From: Syntrophaceticus sp050949745
GTDB lineage: Bacteria > Bacillota > DSM-12270 > Thermacetogeniales > Thermacetogeniaceae
Reading direction: 5' to 3'
Assembly (NCBI GenBank): GCA_050949745.1
Contig: JBMNGF010000019.1
Coordinates: forward strand, 1-64,000
DNA: 64,000 bases
Position 1 is the first letter of the stretch, and the number at the start of each line of letters is the position of its first letter. Positions 24,607-33,286 of the stretch are shown one piece after another. The notes below the pieces were generated by a model, which was given only the letters and a program-made list of their open reading frames with translations, was not told the origin of the DNA and did not search any database. The translations under genes were made by a program, and so were the position numbers.

Positions 24607-25521
24607 ATGTTTGCTGTTGAGACAAGAAAGTTGAGTAAACATTTTGGAACCCGGGCAGCAGTGGATCAACTCACCATCAGGGTTCCTCAAGGGGCGGTTT
24701 TTGGTTTTTTAGGGCCAAATGGTGCGGGAAAAACCACCACTTTGAGGATGTTGGTAGGTTTGGCTCGTCCTACTTCTGGTGATGCTGTTGTACTTGGTGA
24801 ATCTATATTAATACCTAGAAAGCCGTATTTGCGCAGAATCGGTTTTCTGCCAGATGTGCCAGGATTTTATGATTGGATGCGTCCGGCAGAGTTTCTGATG
24901 CTGGTTGGTGATATTTTCGGCATGTCAGGGCGGGAGCTAAGGGTTCGGGTGGAAGAATTGCTGGAATTAACAGGGCTAAAGGGTGTAAAAGTCAAGATCG
25001 GTGCGTTCTCCAGGGGTATGAAGCAAAGGCTGGGGTTAGCCCAAGCATTGCTCAATCAACCGGAAGTGCTCTTTTTGGATGAACCGACATCTGCTCTGGA
25101 TCCAATTGGGCGCAAGGAGATCTTGGATGCTATCTCCAGGCTGGCAGGACGCACCACAGTATTTTTTTCCACCCACATTTTAAATGATGTTGAGCGTGTT
25201 TGTGACACTGTTGCTATTATCAACGATGGTTGTCTTTTGACACAGCAGAGCATTAGTTCCCTTAGAGAGAGCTATTCATCTCATAAAATTTACCTTGAAT
25301 TTGAAGGAGAACAGGATATTTCAGCAATTTTAGATGGACAGTTCTGGGTTGACCGACTTAAGAAACATGATAAGGGTTGGTACCTTCATCCTACTGATCT
25401 TCAGGCTGCCCAACAGGTACTGCCTGGCATTATAGCTGATCATGGTTTAGTCTTACGGCATTTTGAGTTGGTGGAGCCATCATTGGAGGATATCTTTGTG
25501 AGGTTGGTGAATAATCAATGA
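24607..25521 (+). CDS. ABC transporter ATP-binding protein (YxlF-like)
   Basis: This 304-residue ATPase has Walker A (GPNGAGKTTT), signature region (GAFSRGMKQRLGLAQAL), Walker B (VLFLDEPTSALDP) and switch His (STHIL). A C-terminal extension of about 80 residues is typical of exporters of the drug/bacteriocin type. It overlaps the permease gene by 4 bp (ATGA). Together with the broken YxlE-like gene upstream and the permease downstream, it matches the yxlEFG arrangement. Substrate unknown. Confidence 0.87.
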   Translation: MFAVETRKLSKHFGTRAAVDQLTIRVPQGAVFGFLGPNGAGKTTTLRMLVGLARPTSGDAVVLGESILIPRKPYLRRIGFLPDVPGFYDWMRPAEFLMLVGDIFGMSGRELRVRVEELLELTGLKGVKVKIGAFSRGMKQRLGLAQALLNQPEVLFLDEPTSALDPIGRKEILDAISRLAGRTTVFFSTHILNDVERVCDTVAIINDGCLLTQQSISSLRESYSSHKIYLEFEGEQDISAILDGQFWVDRLKKHDKGWYLHPTDLQAAQQVLPGIIADHGLVLRHFELVEPSLEDIFVRLVNNQ

Positions 25522-26291
25522 GCGGTGCCAGAGCCTATCTCAAAAAAGAATTCCGCGAAATAGGAAAGACATATAAAATCTACGTAATTCCAATTGTTTT
25601 TCTCGTTTTGGGCTTGATGAGTCCAATTATCGCCAAAATAGCTCCGGACCTAGTAAAGTCGCTGGCTGGAAGCGGCAGTGAAGTGATCATTCAACTCCCA
25701 CCCTCTACTGCGGTAGATGCTTATCTGCAGTTGTTCAAAAATTTCAATCAAATCGGTATTTTAGTGGTTTTGATTTCATCTATCGGTTTAGTAGTGGAGG
25801 AAAAGAGTCGTGGTACAGCTTTACTGATTTTGGCTAAACCTGTGCCGCGGTGGTCGTTTATTATCAGTAAATACCTGGCCAGTGCTCTTTTGATTATTGG
25901 CTCAACCTTGCTCTCTTATGCTGCCTGTCTGTATTACTGCGGAATTATTTTTGATGAAATACTTTTTAAGCCTTCCTTCCAAGGGTTAGTGCTGCTGTTG
26001 GTTTACTATCTCCTGGTTTTGGCGATCACACTGTTCGCCAGTACCATCAGCAAAACTTCAGTTGTATCCGGTGGAATAGCCATCGGTGGGGTTCTGCTGC
26101 TGTCACTGCTGCCTTCATTGAACGAATGGTTGGCTCGATATACTCCTGGGGCGTTGAGCAGTATGGAAAACAAACTGGTTGCAGGCAGTATTGCTTTCAG
26201 TGATGCCCTGCCAGCCCTAGCTGTCACAGCATCATTGGTAATTATCTTGGTTGTTGCAGCAGTGATGGTGTTTCAAAGGCAAGAATTATAA
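25518..26291 (+). CDS. ABC-2 type transporter permease (YxlG-like)
   Basis: This 257-residue membrane protein has six predicted hydrophobic segments, beginning IYVIPIVFLVLGLMSPIIAKI and ending SLVIILVVAAVMVFQ. The central VVEEKSRGTALLILAKPVPRWSFIISKY is typical of ABC-2 permeases. It pairs with the ATPase just upstream through an ATGA overlap. Confidence 0.85.
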   Translation: MSGARAYLKKEFREIGKTYKIYVIPIVFLVLGLMSPIIAKIAPDLVKSLAGSGSEVIIQLPPSTAVDAYLQLFKNFNQIGILVVLISSIGLVVEEKSRGTALLILAKPVPRWSFIISKYLASALLIIGSTLLSYAACLYYCGIIFDEILFKPSFQGLVLLLVYYLLVLAITLFASTISKTSVVSGGIAIGGVLLLSLLPSLNEWLARYTPGALSSMENKLVAGSIAFSDALPALAVTASLVIILVVAAVMVFQRQEL

Positions 26292-26443
26292 AAGGAAGGC
26301 TTGGACACGCCTACTAGATGATTTATGCAATAGGAACTGTCCCCATTGCATATAATGCAGGAAAATTATTGGATATGCAGGGAAAAAAGGGATTAAAGAG
26401 AATTAACCTAACTTAATAGATACTTAAAATGGGAGGAGATAAT

Positions 26444-27139
26444 GTGGAAGAGGAAAAAAGGAAGAGTTGGCTGTCTTTGCTTGTTGGGGTTTTAACCAGT
26501 CCGGGGGAATGTTTTCAAGATATTGTTAAGAATCCCAAATTCGGGGCTGCAGCACTTACCCTTACTGTGATCAGCCTTATTTCTGCTGCGCTTACGATTC
26601 CAAAGATGCAGGAGTTTTCTTTATGGACTTTAGAGAATACTCCAGGGATCTCACCTGAAGACATTGAAGCACTCGGTGCGCTCACAGGCAATGTTGCTGT
26701 TGGTACCGCAATAGTTGCTGCAATAGCTGCGCCCTGGGTGTTCGGGCTGGTGATGGCGGTATTAATGAAGATCTATGCGGCAATAAGTGCTAAAGAAGCG
26801 CCATTTGGGACACTGTATGCAGTCGGTATCTATGGTTATGTTCCGGCATTACTGGGTACAATCATCAGTAATATATTGCACATGTACACACCGATTGAGA
26901 ATTTTGGCAGGGTAAGCCTTAGTTTAGCAGTGTTCTCTCCGGTGGAATCAGGATTTTTGTATGGTTTTTTAAGCGTCTGCAATCCATTTACCTGGTGGAG
27001 TCTGATCCTGTGCGGCATTGGAGGCGCTATTGTTATGAAAAACAAGAACTCCACAGGGGTAGTGGCATGTCTTTTGGGACTCTGGTTGGTTTATGCTCTT
27101 ATAATAGGACTTTTAGCCAGCAGTGTACCTGGTCTATAG
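26444..27139 (+). CDS. Yip1 family membrane protein
   Basis: This 231-residue protein has a short charged N-terminus (EEEKRKSWLSLLVGVLTSPGECFQDI) followed by five hydrophobic segments, the Yip1 domain layout; the LTSPGE.F..I motif near the start is common in bacterial members. Function unknown. The GTG at 26444 has GGGAGGAG upstream; the frame is also open from 26429. It precedes a MacA/MacB-like exporter by 20 bp and is probably in its operon. Confidence 0.78.
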   Translation: MEEEKRKSWLSLLVGVLTSPGECFQDIVKNPKFGAAALTLTVISLISAALTIPKMQEFSLWTLENTPGISPEDIEALGALTGNVAVGTAIVAAIAAPWVFGLVMAVLMKIYAAISAKEAPFGTLYAVGIYGYVPALLGTIISNILHMYTPIENFGRVSLSLAVFSPVESGFLYGFLSVCNPFTWWSLILCGIGGAIVMKNKNSTGVVACLLGLWLVYALIIGLLASSVPGL

Positions 27140-27159
27140 GTTGAGGAAGGGGAATCAAT

Positions 27160-28407
27160 TTGAAAAAGAAAATAGCAGTAGCTCTAGGTCTTGCACTGAT
27201 CGTTGCAGTTATTATAGGAGCAGTGATCAAAAGCAATAATGACTCTATGGTAGAGGTAAAAACAGCTGAAGTGGAAAAAATGGAGTATGAGGACAAAGTC
27301 CTGGCCACCGGAACGGTTGAAGTAGTGGATTCAGCCGAAGTGGCTTCTTCACTGCCCAGTAAGCTGACCCTCAAGGTGCAGGAGGGTGACCGGGTAGAAA
27401 AGGGACAAGTTTTAGCGGAACTGGATGTATCTGAGCAAAAGCAGCAGTTGAAGGAGGCAGAGGATGCCTTACAGAAGGCAGAGGATGGTTTGCAGAAGGC
27501 TGAAGCGAATTTGGCTAATGCTCGAAAGGGAAGAGAGGAAGCCGCTGCTGCTGTAAAAAATGCTGGAACAATGCTAGCAGAAGCGAAGCAAAATTTGGAT
27601 GCGGTCAAGTCACTCTTCCAGGAAAAGAAGGCTACACAGGAACAGCTGGATGTTGCACAACAGGCATATGATGAGGCAGAGAAAGCCCAAAAAGCAGCTA
27701 GCTCTGTGGAAGTTCCGGATCCTGCATCCTTAGCGCTTGGGGTGGAGCAGGCAAAGGCTCAAGTTGATGCTGCTCGTTCAGCTGTAAAGGCTGCTCGCTC
27801 TGCTGTGGAGAAAGGTAAGCTTACTGCACCTATAGATGGTGTTGTGCTTCAAATTGCAGCAAAAGATGGCAGCTATGTCCAGCCGGGTATGCCTCTGATC
27901 ACTATAGGTGATCCTGATCAACTGCAGGTGGTTGCCAATATTAGTGAACAGGACATCAATGGTGTGGAAGTTGGGCAGAAGGTAGAGGTGCGCTGGGCTG
28001 GTGCACCGGAAGAGTTAGTAAAAGGTGAGGTTTCTCGTGTTGCACCTGTGGTGAGCGGTCCTAGTCCACAGATGGGTCAAACAGAGACATCTATAAAAGT
28101 TTATCTATCTATCGAGAAGGGGGAAGCACTAAAGCCTGGTGCTACTGTTGATGTGGTGGTCTACAGGGTTACACCGCGCCAGTCTCTCCTAATCCCCAAT
28201 GAGGCAATAACTGAAGATGGTGAATCTAAGACTGTCTTTGTGGTAGAGGATGGGACCGCAAAGAAAGTTAATATTCAGACCGGCCACAGCAATGAACTTT
28301 ACACAGAGATAAAGCAGGGAATCAAAGAAAATACCTTGGTGATACTCGAACCTCAGGATATTGAGGAGGGGCAGAAAGTTCGCCTAACTGGTGGTGCAGC
28401 CCAGTGA
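27160..28407 (+). CDS. MacA-like membrane fusion protein (efflux adaptor)
   Basis: This 415-residue protein has an N-terminal membrane anchor (IAVALGLALIVAVIIGAVI), a lipoyl/barrel-sandwich half (VQEGDRVEKGQVLAELD), a long coiled-coil hairpin (about 85-200, Ala/Glu/Lys rich), the second lipoyl half (LTAPIDGVVLQI) and a beta-barrel and membrane-proximal domain (IPNEAITEDGESKTVFVV). It links the inner-membrane ABC exporter to the exterior, as YknX does in Bacillus. The start is TTG with GAAGGGG upstream. The next gene, an ATPase, overlaps it by 4 bp. Confidence 0.87.
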   Translation: MKKKIAVALGLALIVAVIIGAVIKSNNDSMVEVKTAEVEKMEYEDKVLATGTVEVVDSAEVASSLPSKLTLKVQEGDRVEKGQVLAELDVSEQKQQLKEAEDALQKAEDGLQKAEANLANARKGREEAAAAVKNAGTMLAEAKQNLDAVKSLFQEKKATQEQLDVAQQAYDEAEKAQKAASSVEVPDPASLALGVEQAKAQVDAARSAVKAARSAVEKGKLTAPIDGVVLQIAAKDGSYVQPGMPLITIGDPDQLQVVANISEQDINGVEVGQKVEVRWAGAPEELVKGEVSRVAPVVSGPSPQMGQTETSIKVYLSIEKGEALKPGATVDVVVYRVTPRQSLLIPNEAITEDGESKTVFVVEDGTAKKVNIQTGHSNELYTEIKQGIKENTLVILEPQDIEEGQKVRLTGGAAQ

Positions 28408-29090
28408 TCAAGGTCAGCGGACTGACCATGGTGTTCGGAAGCGGAGATGCTGCTGTCCATGCCTTGCGGGGTGTTGATCTAGATATACCTGAGGGGGATT
28501 TTGTGGCCATCATGGGCCCCTCTGGCAGTGGCAAGTCTACTTTTTTGACTCTTTTAGGCTGCCTGGAGCGCCCCACTTCAGGTGAGTACTATCTGGATGG
28601 CCGGGATGTAAGCTCCCTGGAAGATGATGAATTGGCAGAACTGCGCAATCAAAAATTGGGTTTTGTTTTCCAGAGCTTCAATTTGCTGCCCAGACATCAT
28701 GTTCTGCGCAATGTTGAGTTGCCCCTTATTTATGCTGGTGCGCCGCGTCAGGAGAGGAGTAAGCGTGCCCAAGAACTGTTGGAACAAGTGGGGTTAGGAC
28801 ATCGGCTTACCCATAAACCATCAGAATTATCAGGAGGGGAACAGCAGCGTGTGGCTATCGCCAGGTCATTGGCCAACAATCCATTGGTTATTTTTGCTGA
28901 TGAACCTACAGGCAATTTGGATACCAAAGCAAGTTTGGAGATTATGAGTATTTTCCAAAAGATGCACAAGGCGGGAAGAACAATCGTTATGGTTACCCAC
29001 GAGCCGGAGATTGCAGCTTATGCTAGGCGGATAGTTTATTTCCGGGATGGGGAGATTGTGCGGGAGGAGGTCAAGGATGAACTTCGCTGA
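28404..29090 (+). CDS. MacB/LolD-type ABC transporter ATP-binding protein
   Basis: This 228-residue ATPase has GPSGSGKST, LSGGEQQRVAIARSL, VIFADEPTGNLD and VTHEP. The family powers mechanotransmission exporters rather than moving substrate through the membrane itself. The GTG start overlaps the adaptor stop, and its end overlaps the permease start by 14 bp, so the three are translated together. Confidence 0.9.
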   Translation: MIKVSGLTMVFGSGDAAVHALRGVDLDIPEGDFVAIMGPSGSGKSTFLTLLGCLERPTSGEYYLDGRDVSSLEDDELAELRNQKLGFVFQSFNLLPRHHVLRNVELPLIYAGAPRQERSKRAQELLEQVGLGHRLTHKPSELSGGEQQRVAIARSLANNPLVIFADEPTGNLDTKASLEIMSIFQKMHKAGRTIVMVTHEPEIAAYARRIVYFRDGEIVREEVKDELR

Positions 29091-30282
29091 TCTAGTTCAA
29101 ATAGTATGGGAAAATCTGCGTGCTCATCGCATGCGGGCAGTACTCACAACCATTGGCATTGCCATCGGAATTGCCGGAGTGATCGCTGTTGTTGCAGTTG
29201 GTCAGGGCGGTGAATCGGTCATTATATCTGAGATCGAAAAGATGGGAAGCAGTCTCTATTTTGATATTAGTCCTGACTATATGCGGGGAGAAACAGCTGA
29301 TTCCAGTACGTTCAGCCTGGAAGATCCTAAACTTATCAAAGATATTTCTCCTGCTGTAGAAAAGATGGCTGCAATAACTCTTGGCCCTATGGTGGATGTT
29401 CGGGTCCCTCACAGCGAGAAGAAGCCGATGATGTCCTCACTTTACGGCACAAATCCGGATTTAGCCGATATCATGAATCTTTCGGTAGAAAAGGGGCGTT
29501 TCCTTTCTGATATGGATGTAACTGCCCACGCCCGGGTGGTGGTCATCGATGCCGGTCTTGCTGAAGACCTGTTTCCGAAGGATGATCCCCTTGGGCAGAA
29601 GATATTCGTCCAGGACACCCCTTTGACCGTAGTCGGAGTCTTGGAGAAGCCTCCTTCATCGATGATGGAATCTTTTAATGTCTGGACTATTTATGCGCCG
29701 ATCACCACTGCCCAGGAGATGCTTAATACCCGGGTGATCAGCCAGTTATGTGGTGTAGCGGCTTCTGAGGATATGCTTCAACAAGCTATCTCCGACAGTG
29801 TCAAAATTCTAGAAAGCAGACACTCCAGTATGTCTAAGCATTATGTAGGCACAACCTTAGAAGAGCAGTTAGAAATGGTGGGTAATGTTACATCTGTCCT
29901 GACTACAGTTATTGCTGCTGTAGCTGGCATCGCTCTTCTGGTAGGTGGTGTCGGTGTGATGAACATTATGCTGGTTGCAGTTTCAGAAAGAACACGGGAG
30001 ATAGGCCTGTTAAAAGCTTTAGGCGCACGCAGGCGTGATATCATGCAGCAGTTTTTAGGTGAGGCTGTTGCCCTCTGTCTGCTGGGCGGTATGATCGGAA
30101 TGATTTTCGGAATCCTTGGTGCCTTTACCATTGCCATGGTAGCTAATTGGCCGCCTTTGATCTCCATTTGGACGATACTTCTGGCTGTAGGTTTTTCCGT
30201 TATTATCGGTATCTTTTTCGGACTGTATCCAGCCAGCAGGGCAGCATCCCTGAGTCCTGCAGAGGCATTGAGACACCTCTAG
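29077..30282 (+). CDS. MacB-type ABC transporter permease (FtsX-like domain)
   Basis: This 401-residue protein has one N-terminal membrane helix (VLTTIGIAIGIAGVIAVVAVG), a large extracellular MacB_PCD domain (about 50-270) and a C-terminal FtsX domain with three helices including GGVGVMNIMLVAVSERTREIGLLKALGA. I start at ATG 29077 with AGGAGG upstream. With the adaptor and ATPase it forms a YknXYZ-like tripartite exporter, perhaps for a peptide or drug. Confidence 0.9.
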   Translation: MNFADLVQIVWENLRAHRMRAVLTTIGIAIGIAGVIAVVAVGQGGESVIISEIEKMGSSLYFDISPDYMRGETADSSTFSLEDPKLIKDISPAVEKMAAITLGPMVDVRVPHSEKKPMMSSLYGTNPDLADIMNLSVEKGRFLSDMDVTAHARVVVIDAGLAEDLFPKDDPLGQKIFVQDTPLTVVGVLEKPPSSMMESFNVWTIYAPITTAQEMLNTRVISQLCGVAASEDMLQQAISDSVKILESRHSSMSKHYVGTTLEEQLEMVGNVTSVLTTVIAAVAGIALLVGGVGVMNIMLVAVSERTREIGLLKALGARRRDIMQQFLGEAVALCLLGGMIGMIFGILGAFTIAMVANWPPLISIWTILLAVGFSVIIGIFFGLYPASRAASLSPAEALRHL

Positions 30283-30333
30283 ACTGTCTTTTGCATAATT
30301 CACTCTCTAACTGTATAAAATTGAATAGAGGAG

Positions 30334-30361
30334 AGGCGTCCTCAACGGGCGCCTTTTTTTA
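30334..30361 (+). terminator. Intrinsic terminator after the MacAB-like operon
   Basis: Stem AGGCGTC (30334-30340) with GGCGCCT (30348-30354), followed by TTTTTTT. Confidence 0.8.
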
Positions 30362-30426
30362 CCTATATCTTATCGATCTCTTTTTCAATAACATCTTTTC
30401 AGCCTTCAGCTTAGGGAGGGTATAGA

Positions 30427-31548
30427 ATGGCAAAAGGGAAGATAAAAAAGGTTTTCCCAGGGGGCAATACATGCCTGGGTTTTTATTCTTTTTATAACTA
30501 TATTATTGGCGAAGAGGCGCGGCGTATTTTCATTCTCAAAGGGGGGCCGGGAACAGGCAAGTCCACATTTATGAAGCGGATTGGGGAGAAACTCCTGGCG
30601 CGGGGCTTAGACATGGAATACCATTGGTGCTCTTCTGACAATGAGTCCTTGGATGCGCTGACCGTACCTCAATACCAGTTGGCTATTTTGGATGGGACGG
30701 AACCCCATGTGGTTGATCCTAGCTATCCGGGAATTGTTGATGAGATTGTGAATCTGGGTGATTACTGGGATCGGACTAAATTGGAGCCTTATAAAGAGCA
30801 GATTATTGCACTTCGTAAAAGTGTCACACACCATTTCGCCACAACTTACAGCTGTCTAAAGATGGCAAAACTGGCACGGGATGAAGAAATATGCTGCAGA
30901 GAGAAGGCTTTGAATTACCAGCGTTTCCATCAGCTTACCGGAGGGCTTTTTCGGCAGATCTTTGGCCAGGATAGTTCTTGGGGTGATGGCTCACCTACAG
31001 AACGGCACCTATTTGCTTCTGCCTTGACCCCACAAGGGATTGTTCACTATCTTCCATCTTTATTGGAGGGAATGACTTTTCTCTATCTAATAGAGGGAGA
31101 GCCTGGGTCAGGAAAAGAGATGTTCTTAAGGGAAATGGCAGAATATGCTTATCGGAGCGGATATGATGTTGAGGTTTATCATTGTGCCTTTGATCCTACT
31201 AACATCGATCTGGTAGTTCTTCCAGAAAGGAAAATTGCTGTGTTGAATTGCTTTCCGGAATTAGACTTTGACTGTGACTCTTTGCAAGAATTGAAATACT
31301 GTGAAAGGATTGACTGCAGCAGTTGTCTGGAGAAAAATACCTTAAAAAAATATGAACAAGAGATGCGGGAAACACAGGACTTATTTAGCAGGTGCCTGCA
31401 GAGAGGGCTTTCCTATCTGAAGAAAGTCAGGGTGGTGTATCATGAGATGGAGAGTTATTATCAGGATGCTATGAATTTCGAGGCTGTAGAAAAGCGGAGA
31501 ATAGAAGTGCTTGAGAGCTTTTTGCAAATTATTGATAAAAAAAAATAA
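30427..31548 (+). CDS. Twin P-loop ATPase-like protein (PRK06851-like)
   Basis: This 373-residue protein has two NTPase-like halves. The first has an intact Walker A (GGPGTGKST, 39-47). The second (about 210 on) has GEPGSGKEM (about 223-231), in which the Ser/Thr after GK is replaced by Glu, so it probably cannot hold Mg-nucleotide normally. Each half continues with a similar strand pattern: YHWCSSDNESLDALTVPQ in the first and YHCAFDPTNIDLVVLPE in the second. No close functional assignment is known to me. A strong terminator follows directly. Confidence 0.75.
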   Translation: MAKGKIKKVFPGGNTCLGFYSFYNYIIGEEARRIFILKGGPGTGKSTFMKRIGEKLLARGLDMEYHWCSSDNESLDALTVPQYQLAILDGTEPHVVDPSYPGIVDEIVNLGDYWDRTKLEPYKEQIIALRKSVTHHFATTYSCLKMAKLARDEEICCREKALNYQRFHQLTGGLFRQIFGQDSSWGDGSPTERHLFASALTPQGIVHYLPSLLEGMTFLYLIEGEPGSGKEMFLREMAEYAYRSGYDVEVYHCAFDPTNIDLVVLPERKIAVLNCFPELDFDCDSLQELKYCERIDCSSCLEKNTLKKYEQEMRETQDLFSRCLQRGLSYLKKVRVVYHEMESYYQDAMNFEAVEKRRIEVLESFLQIIDKKK

Positions 31549-31573
31549 GGGGCAGTTTTGCCCCTTATTTTTT
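31544..31573 (+). terminator. Intrinsic terminator
   Basis: Ten-bp stem AATAAGGGGC (31544-31553) with its complement (31560-31569), followed by TTTTTT; it overlaps the stop codon of the twin P-loop gene. Confidence 0.88.
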
Positions 31574-31859
31574 TTTAGATACACTAGGGTCAGTTACCGT
31601 GCATCTAGTGTAACTATTTTAAGTATCTGTCCGGCAGCCACTGGAGGGCTCTGGTGTGACGCGCCTTATTATAGCTGTCTCTTTTATCTTTTTCGTTGCT
31701 TCCTTTTTACTGTTATTGGCTTGGATTTCTCCTTTGGGTCTATTCTCAATATTAGATTCGGTGGTGGTGGAAATTCTTCCATTAACTCAGCGAAGCTGGC
31801 TGCATTTAAATAAAATAATAAGTTAGCAGATGAACTTATAAAAATGCGAAAAATAAAAG

Positions 31860-31888
31860 TTGACATGGAACCGGCAATTCCCTATACT
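31860..31888 (+). promoter_or_regulatory. Sigma-A-type promoter of the ilv-leu operon
   Basis: TTGACA (31860-31865), 17-bp spacer, TATACT (31883-31888). It sits just upstream of the T-box leader, giving a transcript start near 31895. Confidence 0.85.
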
Positions 31889-31894
31889 AGTAGA

Positions 31895-32222
31895 AATATA
31901 TTGTTCCCAACAGTATATTATTTATACATCAAACAGCACTGAGAAAAGTCATGAAGGGAACATATCCTGCTGAGGTGCCGGTCACAGAGAGCTGGAGTCG
32001 CTGAAATCCAGCACCGGATGCGGCAAGGATGCTCATCCCTGAGAACTGCCATCCGAAATGCCATCTTTTATAGGCTGAGTAGGTGGTGCCGGACTGCCCC
32101 TTGTCCGTTAAAAAAACGGGGCAAAGAGGTTGTCCAGTTTTCCTGGGTAGCAATCAGGGTGGTACCGCGGGTCCCTCTCGTCCCTGGCATATATTGTCCA
32201 GGGAGGAAGGGGGTCTTTTTAT
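31895..32222 (+). promoter_or_regulatory. T-box leader of the branched-chain amino acid operon
   Basis: The conserved T-box AGGGTGGTACCGCGG lies at 32156-32170, followed by a terminator (stem through CCCTGG...CCAGGG, about 32172-32215, then TTTTT). The stem I apical part is visible as AGAGAGCTGG...CTGAAATCCAGC (31986-32012). The stretch CTCATCCCTGAG (32032-32043) aligns in length with the specifier segment I recall from the Bacillus ilv-leu leader, suggesting a CUC (Leu) specifier. Uncharged tRNA binding would prevent termination and raise expression of the genes below. Specifier identity is inference. Confidence 0.92.
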
Positions 32223-32284
32223 TCGCGTTAGATATGATTTGCTTTATCGATTCTGTGCTCGAAAAAAAGGAGGGGGCATTTGTA

Positions 32285-33160
32285 GTGGGATTAATTATCT
32301 ATCTCGATGGTGAGTTCGTTGATGAGGAAGATGCTAAGGTTTCAGTTTTCGATCATGGTGTGCTTTATGGTGACGGTATTTTTGAGGGAATCCGGGCTTA
32401 TAATGGGCGGGTCTTCCGTCTAGATGAGCATATTGACCGCCTCTATGAATCTGCTAAATCGATTCTCCTCGATATTGGGATGACTAAGGATGAGATGTGC
32501 GAAGCCCTACTGGAAACCTTACGCAAAAACAATCTGCGTGATGCTTATATAAGGCTTGTTGTGACCAGAGGGAAGGGCGATCTCGGCTTGGATCCTCGTA
32601 GATGTGAGAAACCTTCAGTTATTATTATTGCTGCCCAGGTCCAGCTTTATCCTGAAGAATTTTACGAAAAGGGTTTAGAGGTAATTACAGTTCCTACCCG
32701 CCGCAATATTGTCGAAGGTGTCAACCCGCGGGTCAAATCCTTGAACTATTTAAACAATATTATGGCCAAGATAGAAGCGAATCTAGCAGGTGTTTCTGAG
32801 GCGATTCTGCTTAACAGTGATGGTTATGTTACCGAGTGCACCGGAGATAATATTTTTATTGTAAAAAATGGTGAGCTGATCACATCGCCTCCTTTCTTAG
32901 GCATACTGGAAGGTGTAACACGTAACTGTATTATGGAAACAGCCAAAAAAATGGGCTATCCTGTTTATGAAAAAGTCTTTACCCGCCATGATATTTTTAC
33001 GGCTGATGAATGTTTCCTCAGTGGAACAGCGGCAGAAATTGTCCCGGTTGTCAAAGTGGATGGACGGATTATTGGCGAAGATGGCAAACCTGGTGAAATC
33101 AGTAAAGCCTTAATTAAAGTGTATAGGAAACTAGTACAGAGTGAGGGTACTGCTATTTAG
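32285..33160 (+). CDS. ilvE: Branched-chain amino acid aminotransferase
   Basis: This 291-residue class IV PLP enzyme makes valine, leucine and isoleucine from their keto acids. Marks are FDHGVLYGDGIFEGIR (about 25-40), the PLP Lys in VKSLNYLNN (about 158), and ECTGDNIFIVK (about 192). I start at GTG 32285, which has AGGAGGGGG upstream; the longer frame lies in the T-box. It is the first gene of the operon under the T-box leader. Confidence 0.93.
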   Translation: MGLIIYLDGEFVDEEDAKVSVFDHGVLYGDGIFEGIRAYNGRVFRLDEHIDRLYESAKSILLDIGMTKDEMCEALLETLRKNNLRDAYIRLVVTRGKGDLGLDPRRCEKPSVIIIAAQVQLYPEEFYEKGLEVITVPTRRNIVEGVNPRVKSLNYLNNIMAKIEANLAGVSEAILLNSDGYVTECTGDNIFIVKNGELITSPPFLGILEGVTRNCIMETAKKMGYPVYEKVFTRHDIFTADECFLSGTAAEIVPVVKVDGRIIGEDGKPGEISKALIKVYRKLVQSEGTAI

Positions 33161-33286
33161 ACCAATCAGAGGGAAGGTTCTCGCGATTGAACCTTTTTTC
33201 GCAAAGATCTTTTGAAGACTGATAATAAAAGCGTGACAAAAGGCCCATCACCGTGTCACGAAATATTGGAGAGGGGGGTGACTCGC
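33161..33286 (+). repeat. Palindromic repeat with terminator-like hairpin between ilvE and ilvD
   Basis: It starts with GACCAATCAGAGGGAAGGTTC, like the repeat at 12656. AAGGTTC (33174-33180) pairs with GAACCTT (33189-33195) and is followed by TTTTTC, a possible intrinsic terminator. A second pair, CGTGACA (33232-33238) with TGTCACG (33254-33260), follows. The insertion may lower expression of the operon downstream of ilvE. Confidence 0.65.

Noticed and set aside
27099..27608. 169-codon Ser/Ala-rich minus-strand frame
   Set aside because: Antisense to the adaptor protein coiled coil; low-complexity composition is the shadow of Ala/Glu-rich codons.
31511..31813. 100-codon plus-strand frame after the twin P-loop gene
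   Set aside because: It starts inside the upstream gene and reads through its terminator; no ribosome site or homology pattern.
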